From Telluria beijingensis (lineage in GTDB: Bacteria > Pseudomonadota > Gammaproteobacteria > Burkholderiales > Burkholderiaceae_D): a DNA stretch of 64,000 nt. The DNA lies in NCBI RefSeq assembly GCF_030770395.1, contig NZ_CP132480.1, positions 3,623,071 through 3,687,070 on the forward strand, written 5' to 3'. Below are positions 8,034 to 16,696 of this stretch, in pieces. The notes beneath the pieces are model-generated. The model saw only the letters and a list, made by a program, of their open reading frames with translations. It did no database searches and was not told the origin of the DNA. Made by a program: the position numbers and the translations under genes. Position 1 is the stretch's first letter, and each line of letters starts with the position of its first letter.

Positions 8034-8927
8034 TCAGAACCTGAAGTAATGGTCGATCAACAGGGCCGCGAACAGCAGCGACAGGTAGACAATCGACCAG
8101 GTGAAGGTCTTGCGCGCCGCCATGTCGCTGTAGTGGCGGTGCACCCGCCACGAGTGGCGCAGGAAGACGGCGTTGAGCGGAATCGCCGCCGCCAGGTAGA
8201 TCAGGCCGCTCATGCCGACCGCGAACGGCAGCAGGGTGGTCGCGGCCAGGCCGATCGTGTACAGCCACACCTGCAGGCCGGTGAACTGCATGCCGTGGGT
8301 GACCGGCAGCATCGGCAGGCCGGAGCGGGCGTAGTCGTCGCGCCGGTACATGGCCAGCACCCAGAAATGCGGCGGGGTCCACATGAAGATGATCAGGACC
8401 AGCAGCCAGGCTTCCATCGGCACCTCGTTGGCGACGGCCGCCCAGCCCAGGGCCGGCGGCATGGCGCCCGACAGGCCGCCGATCACGATGTTCTGCGACG
8501 TGTTCGGCTTGAGCAGTAAGGTATAGATGAAGGCATAGCCGACGAAGGTGACGAAGGTCAGCCACATGGTCAGCGGATTGACGAAGGCGTACAGGATGTA
8601 CATGCCGAGGCCGCCGAGCAGGATCGAGAAGGTCACCGTCTGCGTGGTGCTCAGTTCGCCGGAGGCGGTGGCGCGGCGCGCGGTGCGGGCCATACGCGCA
8701 TCGATCTCGGCCTCGACCAGGCAGTTGACCGCGAAGGCGGCGGCGGCCAGCAGCCAGATGCCGGCCGTGCCGGCGACCAGGGTCTGCCATCCCGGGAAGC
8801 CGTCGGTGGCGAGGAACATCCCGATCACGGCGCAGAACACCGCCAGCTGCGTCACGCGCGGCTTGGTCAGGGTCCAGTATTGCGAGAACCGGCTCGGGGG
8901 TTTATGGATGGCGGTCTGGGTTGTCAT
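8034..8927 (-). CDS. ctaB: Protoheme IX farnesyltransferase (heme O synthase)
   Basis: 297 aa integral membrane UbiA-superfamily prenyltransferase. [20 protein letters not shown] opens the protein. [18 protein letters not shown] contains the Asp-rich prenyl-diphosphate motif, and [20 protein letters not shown] follows in the second Asp-rich region. It converts heme B to heme O. It overlaps ctaA upstream by 4 nt (ATGA), so the two heme steps are translationally coupled. Confidence 0.97.
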   Translation of the reverse strand: MTTQTAIHKPPSRFSQYWTLTKPRVTQLAVFCAVIGMFLATDGFPGWQTLVAGTAGIWLLAAAAFAVNCLVEAEIDARMARTARRATASGELSTTQTVTFSILLGGLGMYILYAFVNPLTMWLTFVTFVGYAFIYTLLLKPNTSQNIVIGGLSGAMPPALGWAAVANEVPMEAWLLVLIIFMWTPPHFWVLAMYRRDDYARSGLPMLPVTHGMQFTGLQVWLYTIGLAATTLLPFAVGMSGLIYLAAAIPLNAVFLRHSWRVHRHYSDMAARKTFTWSIVYLSLLFAALLIDHYFRF

Positions 8928-10084
8928 CTGGGGGTGGACTCTGGCGACGCGGCCGCCGGCGCAGGAACGGCGCGGGCCGCGTCGAGTTGGAACTTCACCC
9001 GGTAGTTTAACATGGTCACCAGGATGACCAGCAGGGCCGCCCCGGCGTTATGCATGACCGCGATCGCCAGCGGGAAGTCGAAGTACACGGTGGCGATACC
9101 GGTGAACAGCTGCACGACCATCACCAGCAGCAGCAGGCGCGCGGTCTTGCCCACTTCAGGCAAATGCCAGGCGCGCCAGGCCGCCAGGCCCAGCACCAGT
9201 ACCACCGCCAGTGCGAACGCCCGGTGCACCCAGTGGATCGCCACCAGGGCCGAGAACGGCAAATAATGGCCTTCCTTCGTCATGCCCAGCTCGCGCCACA
9301 GGTGGAAACCGTGCTCGAAGTCGAGGTCCGGCACCAGCGCCCCCTGGCACAGCGGGAAGGTATCGCAGGCCATGGTGGCGTAGTTGGTGCTTACCCACCC
9401 GCCGAGCGCGATCTGCGCCACCAGCACCACGGCCGCCAGCAGCGACAGGATGCGCAGGCCGCGCAGGCGCCGCACCAGGTCCAGCCCGCGCGCCAGCAGC
9501 GGCGGTTTCAATAGATAGTCTTCGCGGCAACCCATCCAGACCAGCATCGCCAGCAGCATCATGCCCAGCAACAGGTGGATGGTGACGATCACCGGCTGCA
9601 GCTTGAGGGTGACGGTCCAGGCGCCGAAAGCGCCCTGCACCAGCACCGACACCAGCAGCGCCAGCGGCATGGCCGGCTTGAACACTTCGTTGTGGGTCCG
9701 GCGCCATTGCTTGATCGAGGTGAACAGCAGCGCCAGGATCAGGGCGCCGATGCCCATCGCCAGGTAGCGGTGGATCATCTCGATCCAGGCCTTGGCCACC
9801 GTGACCGGGCCGGTCGGCATCGCCGCCTCGGCGGCGGCGATGTGTTCGTGGGCCAGGAAGGGATTGGCTTCGCCATAGCAGCCCGGCCAGTCCGGGCAGC
9901 CCAGGCCCGAATCGGTCAGGCGGGTGAAGCCGCCGAACACGATCAGGTCGAAGGTGAGGAAGACCATCACCCAGACCAGCTTGCGGTATTTATTGGGGTC
10001 GGCCGACATCCAGACGATGGACAGCGGCAGGCTCGCGACCAGTACGCCCATCAGGAGCAGGTGAAGCAGTGAAGACAGTTCCAT
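8924..10084 (-). CDS. ctaA: Heme A synthase (COX15/CtaA)
   Basis: 386 aa, eight hydrophobic helices in two related halves. [20 protein letters not shown] is the family signature, and heme-binding His residues occur in [24 protein letters not shown] and MHNAGA. It oxidises heme O to heme A for the aa3 oxidase. An extra Ala/Pro-rich tail ([10 protein letters not shown]) follows the last helix. It is located between the SCO-like gene and ctaB in the cox operon. Confidence 0.96.
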   Translation of the reverse strand: MELSSLLHLLLMGVLVASLPLSIVWMSADPNKYRKLVWVMVFLTFDLIVFGGFTRLTDSGLGCPDWPGCYGEANPFLAHEHIAAAEAAMPTGPVTVAKAWIEMIHRYLAMGIGALILALLFTSIKQWRRTHNEVFKPAMPLALLVSVLVQGAFGAWTVTLKLQPVIVTIHLLLGMMLLAMLVWMGCREDYLLKPPLLARGLDLVRRLRGLRILSLLAAVVLVAQIALGGWVSTNYATMACDTFPLCQGALVPDLDFEHGFHLWRELGMTKEGHYLPFSALVAIHWVHRAFALAVVLVLGLAAWRAWHLPEVGKTARLLLLVMVVQLFTGIATVYFDFPLAIAVMHNAGAALLVILVTMLNYRVKFQLDAARAVPAPAAASPESTPR

Positions 10085-10111
10085 GTAGTGCTTATTCTGT
10101 TACGTGGTGGT

Positions 10112-10729
10112 TCAGCCGATGGCCGAGGCCTTGAGCAGCTTGGCGATGTCCTTGTAGACGCGGCCCGGTTCCGGTTGGTACGGGAAACGCATCATGAGGT
10201 TGCCCAGCGGGTCGATCAGGTAGATGTGGTCGCCCAGCTTCTGGCCGGCTTCGACCGGCAGCCACTTCGCCACCGTCGCGGCAGGCGCGCGCAGCAGTTC
10301 CATGCCGTCGTATTCGCGCATGAGCACGGTATCGAGCGGCTCGTCGTCGGTGATCAGCCAGACGCGCTCCATGCGCTCCATGTTCTTGCCCTGCATGGTT
10401 CGCCACTGGCGCATCGCATACAGCTGGCGCTGGCACTCGTCGTCGCAAACGCCGCCGCCTACCCGCACCATGATCCACTTGCCCTTCAGGTCTTCCAGCG
10501 TGCGCGGCTTGCCGTCGAGCGTGGTGGTGGCCATCTCGGGAATCGGCAGGGTCCGCGCATCGAGGATGGTGCCGTAATTGGTGCGGCCGTCCGGCTTGAC
10601 GATATAGAAGGTGATGTAGGAAGCGATGATCGGCAAGGCGCAGACCAGCAGCACCAGCAGCAGTTTCATGCGGCCGCGACGGCGCGCGGGGTTGGCGGTG
10701 CTGGGGTCAGCGATTTGTTCTTGAGCCAC
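10112..10729 (-). CDS. Membrane-anchored thioredoxin-fold protein of the cox cluster (SCO-like)
   Basis: 205 aa with one N-terminal transmembrane segment (KLLLVLLVCALPIIASYITF) and a periplasmic thioredoxin-like domain. KGKWIMVRVGGGVCDDECQR holds a CxxxC pair like SCO, and LIDPLGNLMMRFPY is the typical C-terminal strand. The His seen in SCO proteins at the equivalent of TVDH is not obvious here (GDHIYLID could supply one). It is encoded in the oxidase cluster in many Burkholderiales and is probably involved in copper or thiol handling during assembly. It overlaps SURF1 by 23 bp. Confidence 0.8.
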   Translation of the reverse strand: MAQEQIADPSTANPARRRGRMKLLLVLLVCALPIIASYITFYIVKPDGRTNYGTILDARTLPIPEMATTTLDGKPRTLEDLKGKWIMVRVGGGVCDDECQRQLYAMRQWRTMQGKNMERMERVWLITDDEPLDTVLMREYDGMELLRAPAATVAKWLPVEAGQKLGDHIYLIDPLGNLMMRFPYQPEPGRVYKDIAKLLKASAIG

Positions 10730-11438
10730 GTCGGAATCCCGTAATCACATAAAAAAGAAGGGCCAGCGCCGCCAGTGCATACCACTGGAAGGCGTAGCCG
10801 CGATGTTTGTCGATGCCGGCGTCAGGCGCCGGCCAGTCGCGGGCAAGCGCATCGCGCCGGCCCGCGGCCTGGGTCTGCTGCACCAGGAAGGGCAGCAGCT
10901 TCAGGCCGCTGGCCTGGGCCAAGGCCTCCGGCGTCAGGTTCTGGACCAGGGCGCCGGGCGCCAGCGGCGGCCCCTCGCCCAGCTCCATCACTTTACCCGC
11001 GCCCTGGACCACCCTGCCCTTGAGCATGAGCTGGCCAGCCGGCGTGGCGAACGCGGGCAGCTTGCCGTATTCGGCCCCCGCCGGTCGCGGCAACCAGCCG
11101 CGCAGCACCAGCACGTGGGTGTCCGAACCCGCTATTCTAAACGGCATTGCGAGATAGAACCCGGACTGCGCCCCCATCGGGCGATTGGCGAGGAATACCG
11201 GCCAGTCGGCGACGAACTCGCCCTGCAGGCGCACATTGCGGAATTCGAGGTCCGGGCTGGCCGGCGTGGAGGGGGCAAGATCGAGCGGCGGCTCGGCGGC
11301 GCGCGCCTGCTGGCGCGCCTGCAATTCGGTCTTGTAGGCGGCCCGGCCCTGCTGCCAGTTGCCGAGCAGAATGCCGATGGTGGCCACGACCATGGCAGCA
11401 GCGAAAACGATGGGGCGAAACCGGAAGGCAAACCGCAT
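10707..11438 (-). CDS. SURF1-family cytochrome oxidase assembly protein
   Basis: 243 aa with a transmembrane helix at each end (IVFAAAMVVATIGILLGNWQ and WYALAALALLFYVITGFR) and a periplasmic domain containing FRNVRLQGEFV and VLVLRGWLPR, the SURF1 layout. SURF1 helps insert heme A into subunit I. It starts 33 bp from the divergent DUF2909 gene, so it needs either its own promoter there or read-through from ctaE. Confidence 0.93.
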   Translation of the reverse strand: MRFAFRFRPIVFAAAMVVATIGILLGNWQQGRAAYKTELQARQQARAAEPPLDLAPSTPASPDLEFRNVRLQGEFVADWPVFLANRPMGAQSGFYLAMPFRIAGSDTHVLVLRGWLPRPAGAEYGKLPAFATPAGQLMLKGRVVQGAGKVMELGEGPPLAPGALVQNLTPEALAQASGLKLLPFLVQQTQAAGRRDALARDWPAPDAGIDKHRGYAFQWYALAALALLFYVITGFRRGSRTNR

Positions 11439-11471
11439 TACAATGAAGCCTCACGCTTTCGGGTGCCCACC

Positions 11472-11672
11472 ATGAAAATCTTCGTCGCCATCGCCTTCGT
11501 CCTGATCCTGGCCAGCCTCGGTTCGGCCCTGTTCTTCCTGATGCGCGACAAGGGGCGCAGCAACCGCACCGTCAATGCGCTGGCGATGCGGGTGGGCTTG
11601 TCGATCGCGTTGTTCCTGTGCCTGCTGGCGGCGCACCAGATGGGGTGGATCGCGCCGACCGGCCTGCGCTGA
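11472..11672 (+). CDS. DUF2909-type twin transmembrane small protein
   Basis: 66 aa with two hydrophobic helices (KIFVAIAFVLILASLGSALF and the segment VGLSIALFLCLLAAHQMGW) joined by a short basic loop containing MRDKGRSNRT. The length and pattern are those of DUF2909 proteins found near cytochrome oxidase genes in betaproteobacteria. It lies on the opposite strand to the operon, between SURF1 and ctaE, and ends 3 nt before the ctaE stop codon. Function unknown; a role in oxidase assembly is a guess from location. Confidence 0.85.
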   Translation: MKIFVAIAFVLILASLGSALFFLMRDKGRSNRTVNALAMRVGLSIALFLCLLAAHQMGWIAPTGLR

Positions 11673-11675
11673 ACC

Positions 11676-12548
11676 TTACAGCCAATACACGACCACGTAC
11701 AGCCCCAGCCACACCACGTCGACGAAGTGCCAGTACCATGCGGCGCCTTCGAAGCCGAAGTGGTTCTCCGCCGTAAAGTGCCCTTTCATCACACGGTACA
11801 GGATCACCGCCAGCATGATCGCCCCCATGGTCACGTGGAAACCGTGGAACCCGGTCAGCATGAAGAAGGTCGAACCATAGATGCCCGAAGTCAGCTTGAG
11901 GTTCAGGTCGCGGTAGGCGTGGATGTATTCGTATACCTGGAAGCCCATGAACACGGCGCCCAGCAGGATGGTGGCCGCCAGCCAGATCGCGGTCTTGTTG
12001 CGGTGGCCGGCGCGCAGCGCGTGGTGGGCGATGGTGAGCGTCACGCCCGACAGCAGCAGCAGCGCGGTATTGATGGTCGGGATCGGGAACGGTCCCATGG
12101 TGCGGAAGCCGTCGACGATCTCGGCCGGCCCGGTATTGCCCCACTGCGCCGAGAAGTCGGGCCACAGGATCTGGTGGTCGAGGTCGGCCAGCCAGGGCAT
12201 CGAGATCGCACGCGCATAGAACAGCGCGCCGAAGAAGGCGCCGAAGAACATCACCTCGGAGAAGATAAACCAGCTCATCGACCAGCGGTAGGACAGGTCG
12301 ATGCGCTTGCCGTACAGGCCCGATTCGGATTCGCGGATCGCGTCGCCGAACCAGAAATACAGCACCACCAGCATGGCGACGATGCCGGCCAGGCAGACGG
12401 CCGGCGCCCACGACATGCTGTTGACCCAGCCGGAGGCGCCGGCCATTGTCACCAGCATCGAGATGCCGGCCAGCAGCGGCCAGCGCGATGGACCCGGGAC
12501 GTAATAGTAAGGCGCGGTGCCTGGGGAAGTCACTGGTGACGAACTCAT
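11676..12548 (-). CDS. ctaE: Cytochrome c oxidase subunit III
   Basis: 290 aa with seven hydrophobic segments. WSMSWFIFSEVMFFGAFFGA, VYEYIHAYRDLNL, STFFMLTGFHGFHVTMGAI and the C-terminal WYWHFVDVVWLGLYVVVYWL are highly conserved subunit III segments. It is part of the aa3 core in the inner membrane. A REP-like hairpin (12596-12625) lies just before this gene, between it and the DUF2970 gene. Confidence 0.98.
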   Translation of the reverse strand: MSSSPVTSPGTAPYYYVPGPSRWPLLAGISMLVTMAGASGWVNSMSWAPAVCLAGIVAMLVVLYFWFGDAIRESESGLYGKRIDLSYRWSMSWFIFSEVMFFGAFFGALFYARAISMPWLADLDHQILWPDFSAQWGNTGPAEIVDGFRTMGPFPIPTINTALLLLSGVTLTIAHHALRAGHRNKTAIWLAATILLGAVFMGFQVYEYIHAYRDLNLKLTSGIYGSTFFMLTGFHGFHVTMGAIMLAVILYRVMKGHFTAENHFGFEGAAWYWHFVDVVWLGLYVVVYWL

Positions 12549-12595
12549 CTTTATCTCCTCTTGCGATTCTTATGATTGTTGCGTCTTGCGTGTAA

Positions 12596-12625
12596 CCTTG
12601 GGTCCCCGCCTGCGCGGGGACGACG
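12596..12625. repeat. REP-like hairpin, compensated variant
   Basis: A 30-nt unit contains GTCCCCGC and GCGGGGAC as an 8-bp stem around CTGC. It matches the units at 50210-50314, but both arms carry paired changes (TTCCC/GGGAA to TCCCC/GGGGA) that keep the hairpin. It sits within the cox operon between the DUF2970 gene and ctaE and could affect mRNA stability. Confidence 0.75.
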
Positions 12626-12639
12626 TTGTTTGGGTGTAG

Positions 12640-12855
12640 CTATGATGCGGAGACTGCAAACCTGACCGCCAGCATGATCAGGCCAATAAAAATCATCACC
12701 CCGATCAAGCCGGCGATGATCACGTGCACCGGATTCAGGTTGGCGGCATCGCTATCGTAATCCTTGCGCTTGCGCACTCCAAAGAAGGACCAGAACACGG
12801 CCTTCATGGTGGCAAGGAAACTCGCCTTGCGCAGGTGCGGCTTATCCGTTTCCAT
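12640..12855 (-). CDS. DUF2970 small membrane protein
   Basis: 71 aa. A basic N-terminal half (LRKASFLATMKAVFWSFFGV then RKRKDYD) precedes one transmembrane helix (VHVIIAGLIGVMIFIGLIML). This matches DUF2970 proteins in oxidase clusters of betaproteobacteria. It overlaps the 3' end of ctaG by 14 bp. Function unknown. Confidence 0.85.
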   Translation of the reverse strand: METDKPHLRKASFLATMKAVFWSFFGVRKRKDYDSDAANLNPVHVIIAGLIGVMIFIGLIMLAVRFAVSAS

Positions 12856-13417
12856 TGCCCGCTTTCGGCGCGGCGGCCGCCTTGAAGGCGCCGCCGATCT
12901 CGAAGAAGGTGTACGACAGGGTGATGTTCTTCACTTCGCGCGGCAGCTTGGGGTCGATGAAGAATACCACCGGCATCTGGCGCGCCTCGTTCGGTCCCAT
13001 GGTCTGCTCCTGGAAGCAGAAGCACTCCACTTTCATGAAGTGCGGCGTGGCCGACTGCGGCGCATAGCTCGGGATCGCCTGCGCCTTGACCGCCCGGCCC
13101 TGGGTATTGACCACCTCGTACATGACGGTGGCCAGTTCGCCCGGGTGCACGTCGATGCTGCGGGTAGTCGGGCGGAAGCGCCACGGGCCCTGCGAGTTGC
13201 CGTCCAGCTCGATGGTGATGGTGCGCGACTTGTCGACCTGGGTATTGGTCGGCGCGGCGACGAACTCCCCCTTCTGGGTCAGCACGTTAATGCCGAGCAC
13301 TTCGCAGACCTGGCGGTACACCGGGATCAGCGCATAGCCGAAGCCGAACATCCCGATCGCCACCACCACCAGCTTGCCGAGCATGGTGCGGTTGAGGCGG
13401 AGCAGACGGTTGCTCAT
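12842..13417 (-). CDS. ctaG: Cytochrome c oxidase assembly protein CtaG (Cox11 family)
   Basis: 191 aa with an N-terminal membrane anchor (KLVVVAIGMFGFGYALIPVY) and a periplasmic Ig-like domain. The copper-binding motif CFCFQEQ is present (VECFCFQEQTMGPNEARQMP), as is the final FFIDPKLP segment. It delivers copper to CuB of subunit I. It is directly downstream of the small 35-residue gene in the operon. Confidence 0.97.
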   Translation of the reverse strand: MSNRLLRLNRTMLGKLVVVAIGMFGFGYALIPVYRQVCEVLGINVLTQKGEFVAAPTNTQVDKSRTITIELDGNSQGPWRFRPTTRSIDVHPGELATVMYEVVNTQGRAVKAQAIPSYAPQSATPHFMKVECFCFQEQTMGPNEARQMPVVFFIDPKLPREVKNITLSYTFFEIGGAFKAAAAPKAGNGNG

Positions 13418-13425
13418 GGCGGGCC

Positions 13426-13533
13426 TCAGCTCAGCAAGGTGAACTTGACGAACACGCTGACAAAGAAGAACAGCGCCAGGCCGCCCACCAACAGGGCGGT
13501 CCTCAAATTATTCGGTTTGCGCGCGCTCATCAT
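13426..13533 (-). CDS. Small cytochrome oxidase cluster protein (35 aa)
   Basis: 35 residues with one helix (ALLVGGLALFFFVSVFVKF) after a basic start MMSARKPNN. Its start codon overlaps the TGA of ctaD (ATGATGA arrangement), so it is translationally coupled. A short single-helix protein occupies this place between ctaD and ctaG in many betaproteobacterial clusters and is annotated as a small oxidase assembly protein. It is below the usual gene-length cutoffs and easily missed. Confidence 0.8.
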   Translation of the reverse strand: MMSARKPNNLRTALLVGGLALFFFVSVFVKFTLLS

Positions 13534-15131
13534 TTCACCAGCGGCGGGTTCTCGAAGGTGTGGAATGGCGCCGGGCTCGGCACGGTCCACTCCAGGCCTT
13601 CCGCGCCTTCCCATGGCTTCGCCGGCGCCTTGGCGCCGCCGCGGATCGTCGGCAGCACCACCGCGAACAGGAAGTACACCTGGCTGAAGCCGAAGCCGAA
13701 GGCGCCGATCGACACGATCATGTTGAAGTCGGTGAACTGCACCGCGTAGTCGGCGTAGCGACGCGGCATGCCGGCCAGTCCCAGGAAGTGCATCGGGAAG
13801 AAGGTGATATTGAAGGTGATCAGCGACAGCCAGAAGTGGATCTTGCCGCGGCCTTCGGGATACATATGCCCGGTCCACTTCGGCACCCAGTAGTAGAAAC
13901 CGGCGAACAGCGCGAACAGCGAACCGGCTACCAGCACGTAGTGGAAGTGGGCCACCACGTAATACGTGTCATGCACCTGGATGTCGATCGGGGTCACGGC
14001 CAGGATCAGGCCGGTGAAGCCGCCCATGGTGAAGACAAAAATGAAGCCGACCGAGAACAGCATCGGGGTCTCGAAGGTCATCGAGCCCTTCCACATGGTG
14101 GCGACCCAGTTGAACACCTTCACGCCGGTCGGCACCGAGATCAGCATGGTGGCGTACATGAAGAACAGCTGCGAGGTCACCGGCATGCCGGTGGTGAACA
14201 TGTGGTGGGCCCAGACCACGAACGACAGGATCGCGATCGAGGCTGTCGCATACACCATCGAGGCGTAGCCGAACAGCGGTTTGCGGGCGAAGGCCGGGAT
14301 GATCTGCGAGACGATGCCGAAGGCCGGTAGGATCATGATGTAGACCTCGGGGTGGCCGAAGAACCAGAAGATGTGCTGGTACATCACCGGGTCGCCGCCG
14401 CCGGCGGCATTGAAGAACGAGGTGCCGAAGTGGCGGTCGGTCAGGGTCATGGTGATGGCGCCGGCCAGCACCGGCATCACGGCGATCAAGAGGTAGGCGG
14501 TGATCAGCCAGGTCCAGCAGAACATCGGCATCTTCATCAGGGTCATGCCCGGCGCGCGCATGTTCAGGATGGTGACGATGATGTTAATGGAACCCATGAT
14601 CGACGAGGCCCCCATGATGTGCATGGCGAAGATCGCCATGTCCATGCCGACGCCCATCTGGGTCGACAGCGGCGCATACAGCGTCCAGCCGGCGGCGGTC
14701 GCGCCACCCGGCACCAGGAAGGAACCTGCCAGCAGCAGCGCGGCCGGCGGCAGCAGCCAGAACGAGAAGTTGTTCATGCGCGCGAACGCCATGTCCGATG
14801 CGCCGACCTGCAGCGGCAGCATCCAGTTGGCGAAGCCGACGAAGGCCGGCATGATGGCGCCGAACACCATTACCAGGCCGTGCATGGTGGTCAGTTGGTT
14901 GAAGAATTCGGGACGCACGTACTGCAGGCCGGGCTGGAACAGCTCGGCGCGGATCATCAGCGCCAGCACGCCGCCCGAGAGCAGCATGATGAACGAGAAC
15001 CAGAGATACAGGCTGCCGATGTCCTTGTGGTTGGTGGCGAACAGCCAGCGGCGCCAGCCGTGTGGATGATCGTGGTGTTCGTCGTGGGCGTGGTCGTGGC
15101 CGTGATCGTGATCGAGAGTCGTGGTGCTCAT
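13530..15131 (-). CDS. ctaD: Cytochrome c oxidase subunit I
   Basis: 533 aa with twelve hydrophobic segments. Heme and copper ligands are visible: HGLVMVFGA (low-spin heme), FWFFGHPEVYIMILPAFG (CuB His and the cross-linked Tyr region), WAHHMFTTGMP (two CuB His) and HDTYYVVAHFHYVL (heme a and a3 His). An unusual His/Asp-rich N-terminal leader (LDHDHGHDHAHDEHHDHPHG) precedes the first helix. It is the catalytic subunit of the aa3 terminal oxidase. Confidence 0.99.
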   Translation of the reverse strand: MSTTTLDHDHGHDHAHDEHHDHPHGWRRWLFATNHKDIGSLYLWFSFIMLLSGGVLALMIRAELFQPGLQYVRPEFFNQLTTMHGLVMVFGAIMPAFVGFANWMLPLQVGASDMAFARMNNFSFWLLPPAALLLAGSFLVPGGATAAGWTLYAPLSTQMGVGMDMAIFAMHIMGASSIMGSINIIVTILNMRAPGMTLMKMPMFCWTWLITAYLLIAVMPVLAGAITMTLTDRHFGTSFFNAAGGGDPVMYQHIFWFFGHPEVYIMILPAFGIVSQIIPAFARKPLFGYASMVYATASIAILSFVVWAHHMFTTGMPVTSQLFFMYATMLISVPTGVKVFNWVATMWKGSMTFETPMLFSVGFIFVFTMGGFTGLILAVTPIDIQVHDTYYVVAHFHYVLVAGSLFALFAGFYYWVPKWTGHMYPEGRGKIHFWLSLITFNITFFPMHFLGLAGMPRRYADYAVQFTDFNMIVSIGAFGFGFSQVYFLFAVVLPTIRGGAKAPAKPWEGAEGLEWTVPSPAPFHTFENPPLVK

Positions 15132-15146
15132 GTCATTACCCCTGCA

Positions 15147-16346
15147 TTATTTGCGTGCGGCCAGGACTTCGGCCGGTTGTACGATATTTTCCGCAGCCTT
15201 GTTCGACCAGGAATTACGGGTATAGGTGATCACGGCAGCGATCTCGGTATCGGACAACTGTTTCCAGGCCGGCATCTCGGTCGGGAACCTGCCGGTCTTC
15301 TGGCCGTTGAGCAGGATATCGATCTGGTGCGCCTTGTCGCCCAGCACGTTCGGCGAACCGTCCAGCGCGGCGAAGGCGCTCGGCACGCCCTTGCCATTGG
15401 CCTGGTGGCAGGCCACGCAGTTGGCGGCATAGACCTGCTCGCCGCGGGTCTTCAGCTCGTCGATGGTCCAGGTCTTGGTCGGATCGTCGGCCAGGGCCGC
15501 CATTTCCTTCTTCTTGCCCTCGACCCAGGCCGTGTACTCGGCATCGGTCACCACGCGCACGACGATCGGCATGAAGGCGTGGTCCTTGCCGCACAGCTCG
15601 ACGCAGTTGCCGCGGTAGACGCCGGTCTTCTCGGCGCGGAACCAGCCGTCGCGCACGAAGCCGGGGATGGCGTCCTGCTTGATCGCGAACGCGGGAATGG
15701 TCCAGGCGTGGATCACGTCATTGGCGGTGAACACCATGCGAATCTTCTTGTTCACCGGCACCACCATCTCGTTGTCGACTTCGAGCAGGTAATTCTCGGT
15801 GCGCGCCTCGGTCGGCTTCACGCCCGGCTCGCCGATCTGGGAACGCGGGGTGGCCAGGTTCGACAGGAAGGAGATTCCTTCGCCCTCGCCCTTCAGGTAA
15901 TCGTAGCCCCATTTCCACTGCATGCCGGTGGCCTTGATGGTGAGGTCGGCATTCGAGGTGTCCTTCAGCGCCACCACGGTCTTGGTGGCGGGCAGCGCCA
16001 TGCCGATGACGATCAGGAACGGCACCACCGTCCAGGCGATCTCGACGGCGGTGGACTCATGGAAGGTGGCCGGTTTGTGGCCCAGGGATTTGCGGTGCTT
16101 GAACACCGAATAGAACATGACGCCGAATACGCCGACGAAGATCACCAGGCAGACGATCATCATCCAGTTGTGCAAGGAATAGATGTCGGCGCCGACCTGT
16201 GTGACGGGGGCCTGCATATTGAGCTGGTGCTCGAGAGGCCGGCCCGTGATCGGCTGCTGCTGCTGCGCCAGGACTGGCGTGGCGGTAGCTGCTGCGAGTA
16301 CGGCAAAGCCGTACAGCACGGCCTGAAGTCGCGTTGCATATGTCAT
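15147..16346 (-). CDS. ctaC: Cytochrome c oxidase subunit II with fused cytochrome c domain
   Basis: 399 aa. A cleavable-looking signal peptide (QAVLYGFAVLAAATATPVLA) and two transmembrane helices precede the cupredoxin domain. The CuA site is YRGNCVELCGKDHAFMPIV. A C-terminal cytochrome c domain has CVACH and a likely Met ligand in FPTEMPAWKQL, making this a caa3-type subunit. Start 16346 (ATG, with GGGGAC upstream) is preferred to an in-frame TTG at 16358. It is the first gene of the cox operon. Confidence 0.97.
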   Translation of the reverse strand: MTYATRLQAVLYGFAVLAAATATPVLAQQQQPITGRPLEHQLNMQAPVTQVGADIYSLHNWMMIVCLVIFVGVFGVMFYSVFKHRKSLGHKPATFHESTAVEIAWTVVPFLIVIGMALPATKTVVALKDTSNADLTIKATGMQWKWGYDYLKGEGEGISFLSNLATPRSQIGEPGVKPTEARTENYLLEVDNEMVVPVNKKIRMVFTANDVIHAWTIPAFAIKQDAIPGFVRDGWFRAEKTGVYRGNCVELCGKDHAFMPIVVRVVTDAEYTAWVEGKKKEMAALADDPTKTWTIDELKTRGEQVYAANCVACHQANGKGVPSAFAALDGSPNVLGDKAHQIDILLNGQKTGRFPTEMPAWKQLSDTEIAAVITYTRNSWSNKAAENIVQPAEVLAARK

Positions 16347-16696
16347 GTATGTCCCCAACCACCCTAAAAATAAGAATATTTTTAAACGGGCCCAGCAATT
16401 TCGTGAACGAACCGCGCCCGCTCCGTACTGGTCGCACAGGGTTGCCGGGTCGTCCCGCGAAATTGCGCTGCGGAATGGTAGGAAACCATCTCATCCACCT
16501 GGCAATACGTTGCTGCCGGGTTTGGATGACTCTGCGACTGCTGCAATTCTTTTTTCTACTTTTCGCCTGGAAGTGCCGCTTTTTTAAGCGTTTCTATCGA
16601 CCAGACGAAAAAAATAGCAATTGATTATATCTAAAGCACTAATTTTTATTCAAGGAAAATCGGCCGGGTTGTAATTTCTACCATGCAAGGCGGATA
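16347..16696 (-). promoter_or_regulatory. Upstream region of the cox operon
   Basis: About 350 bp with no supportable gene. It should hold the promoter of the ctaC operon and the 3' trailer of the methyltransferase gene. It includes AT-rich blocks near 16365-16385 and 16605-16665 in an otherwise GC-rich setting. I could not single out one convincing -35/-10 pair. Confidence 0.4.

Noticed and set aside
14352..16367. 671-codon open frame antisense to ctaD and ctaC
   Set aside because: His/Gly/Gln-rich composition without motifs; the opposite strand codes for conserved oxidase subunits.
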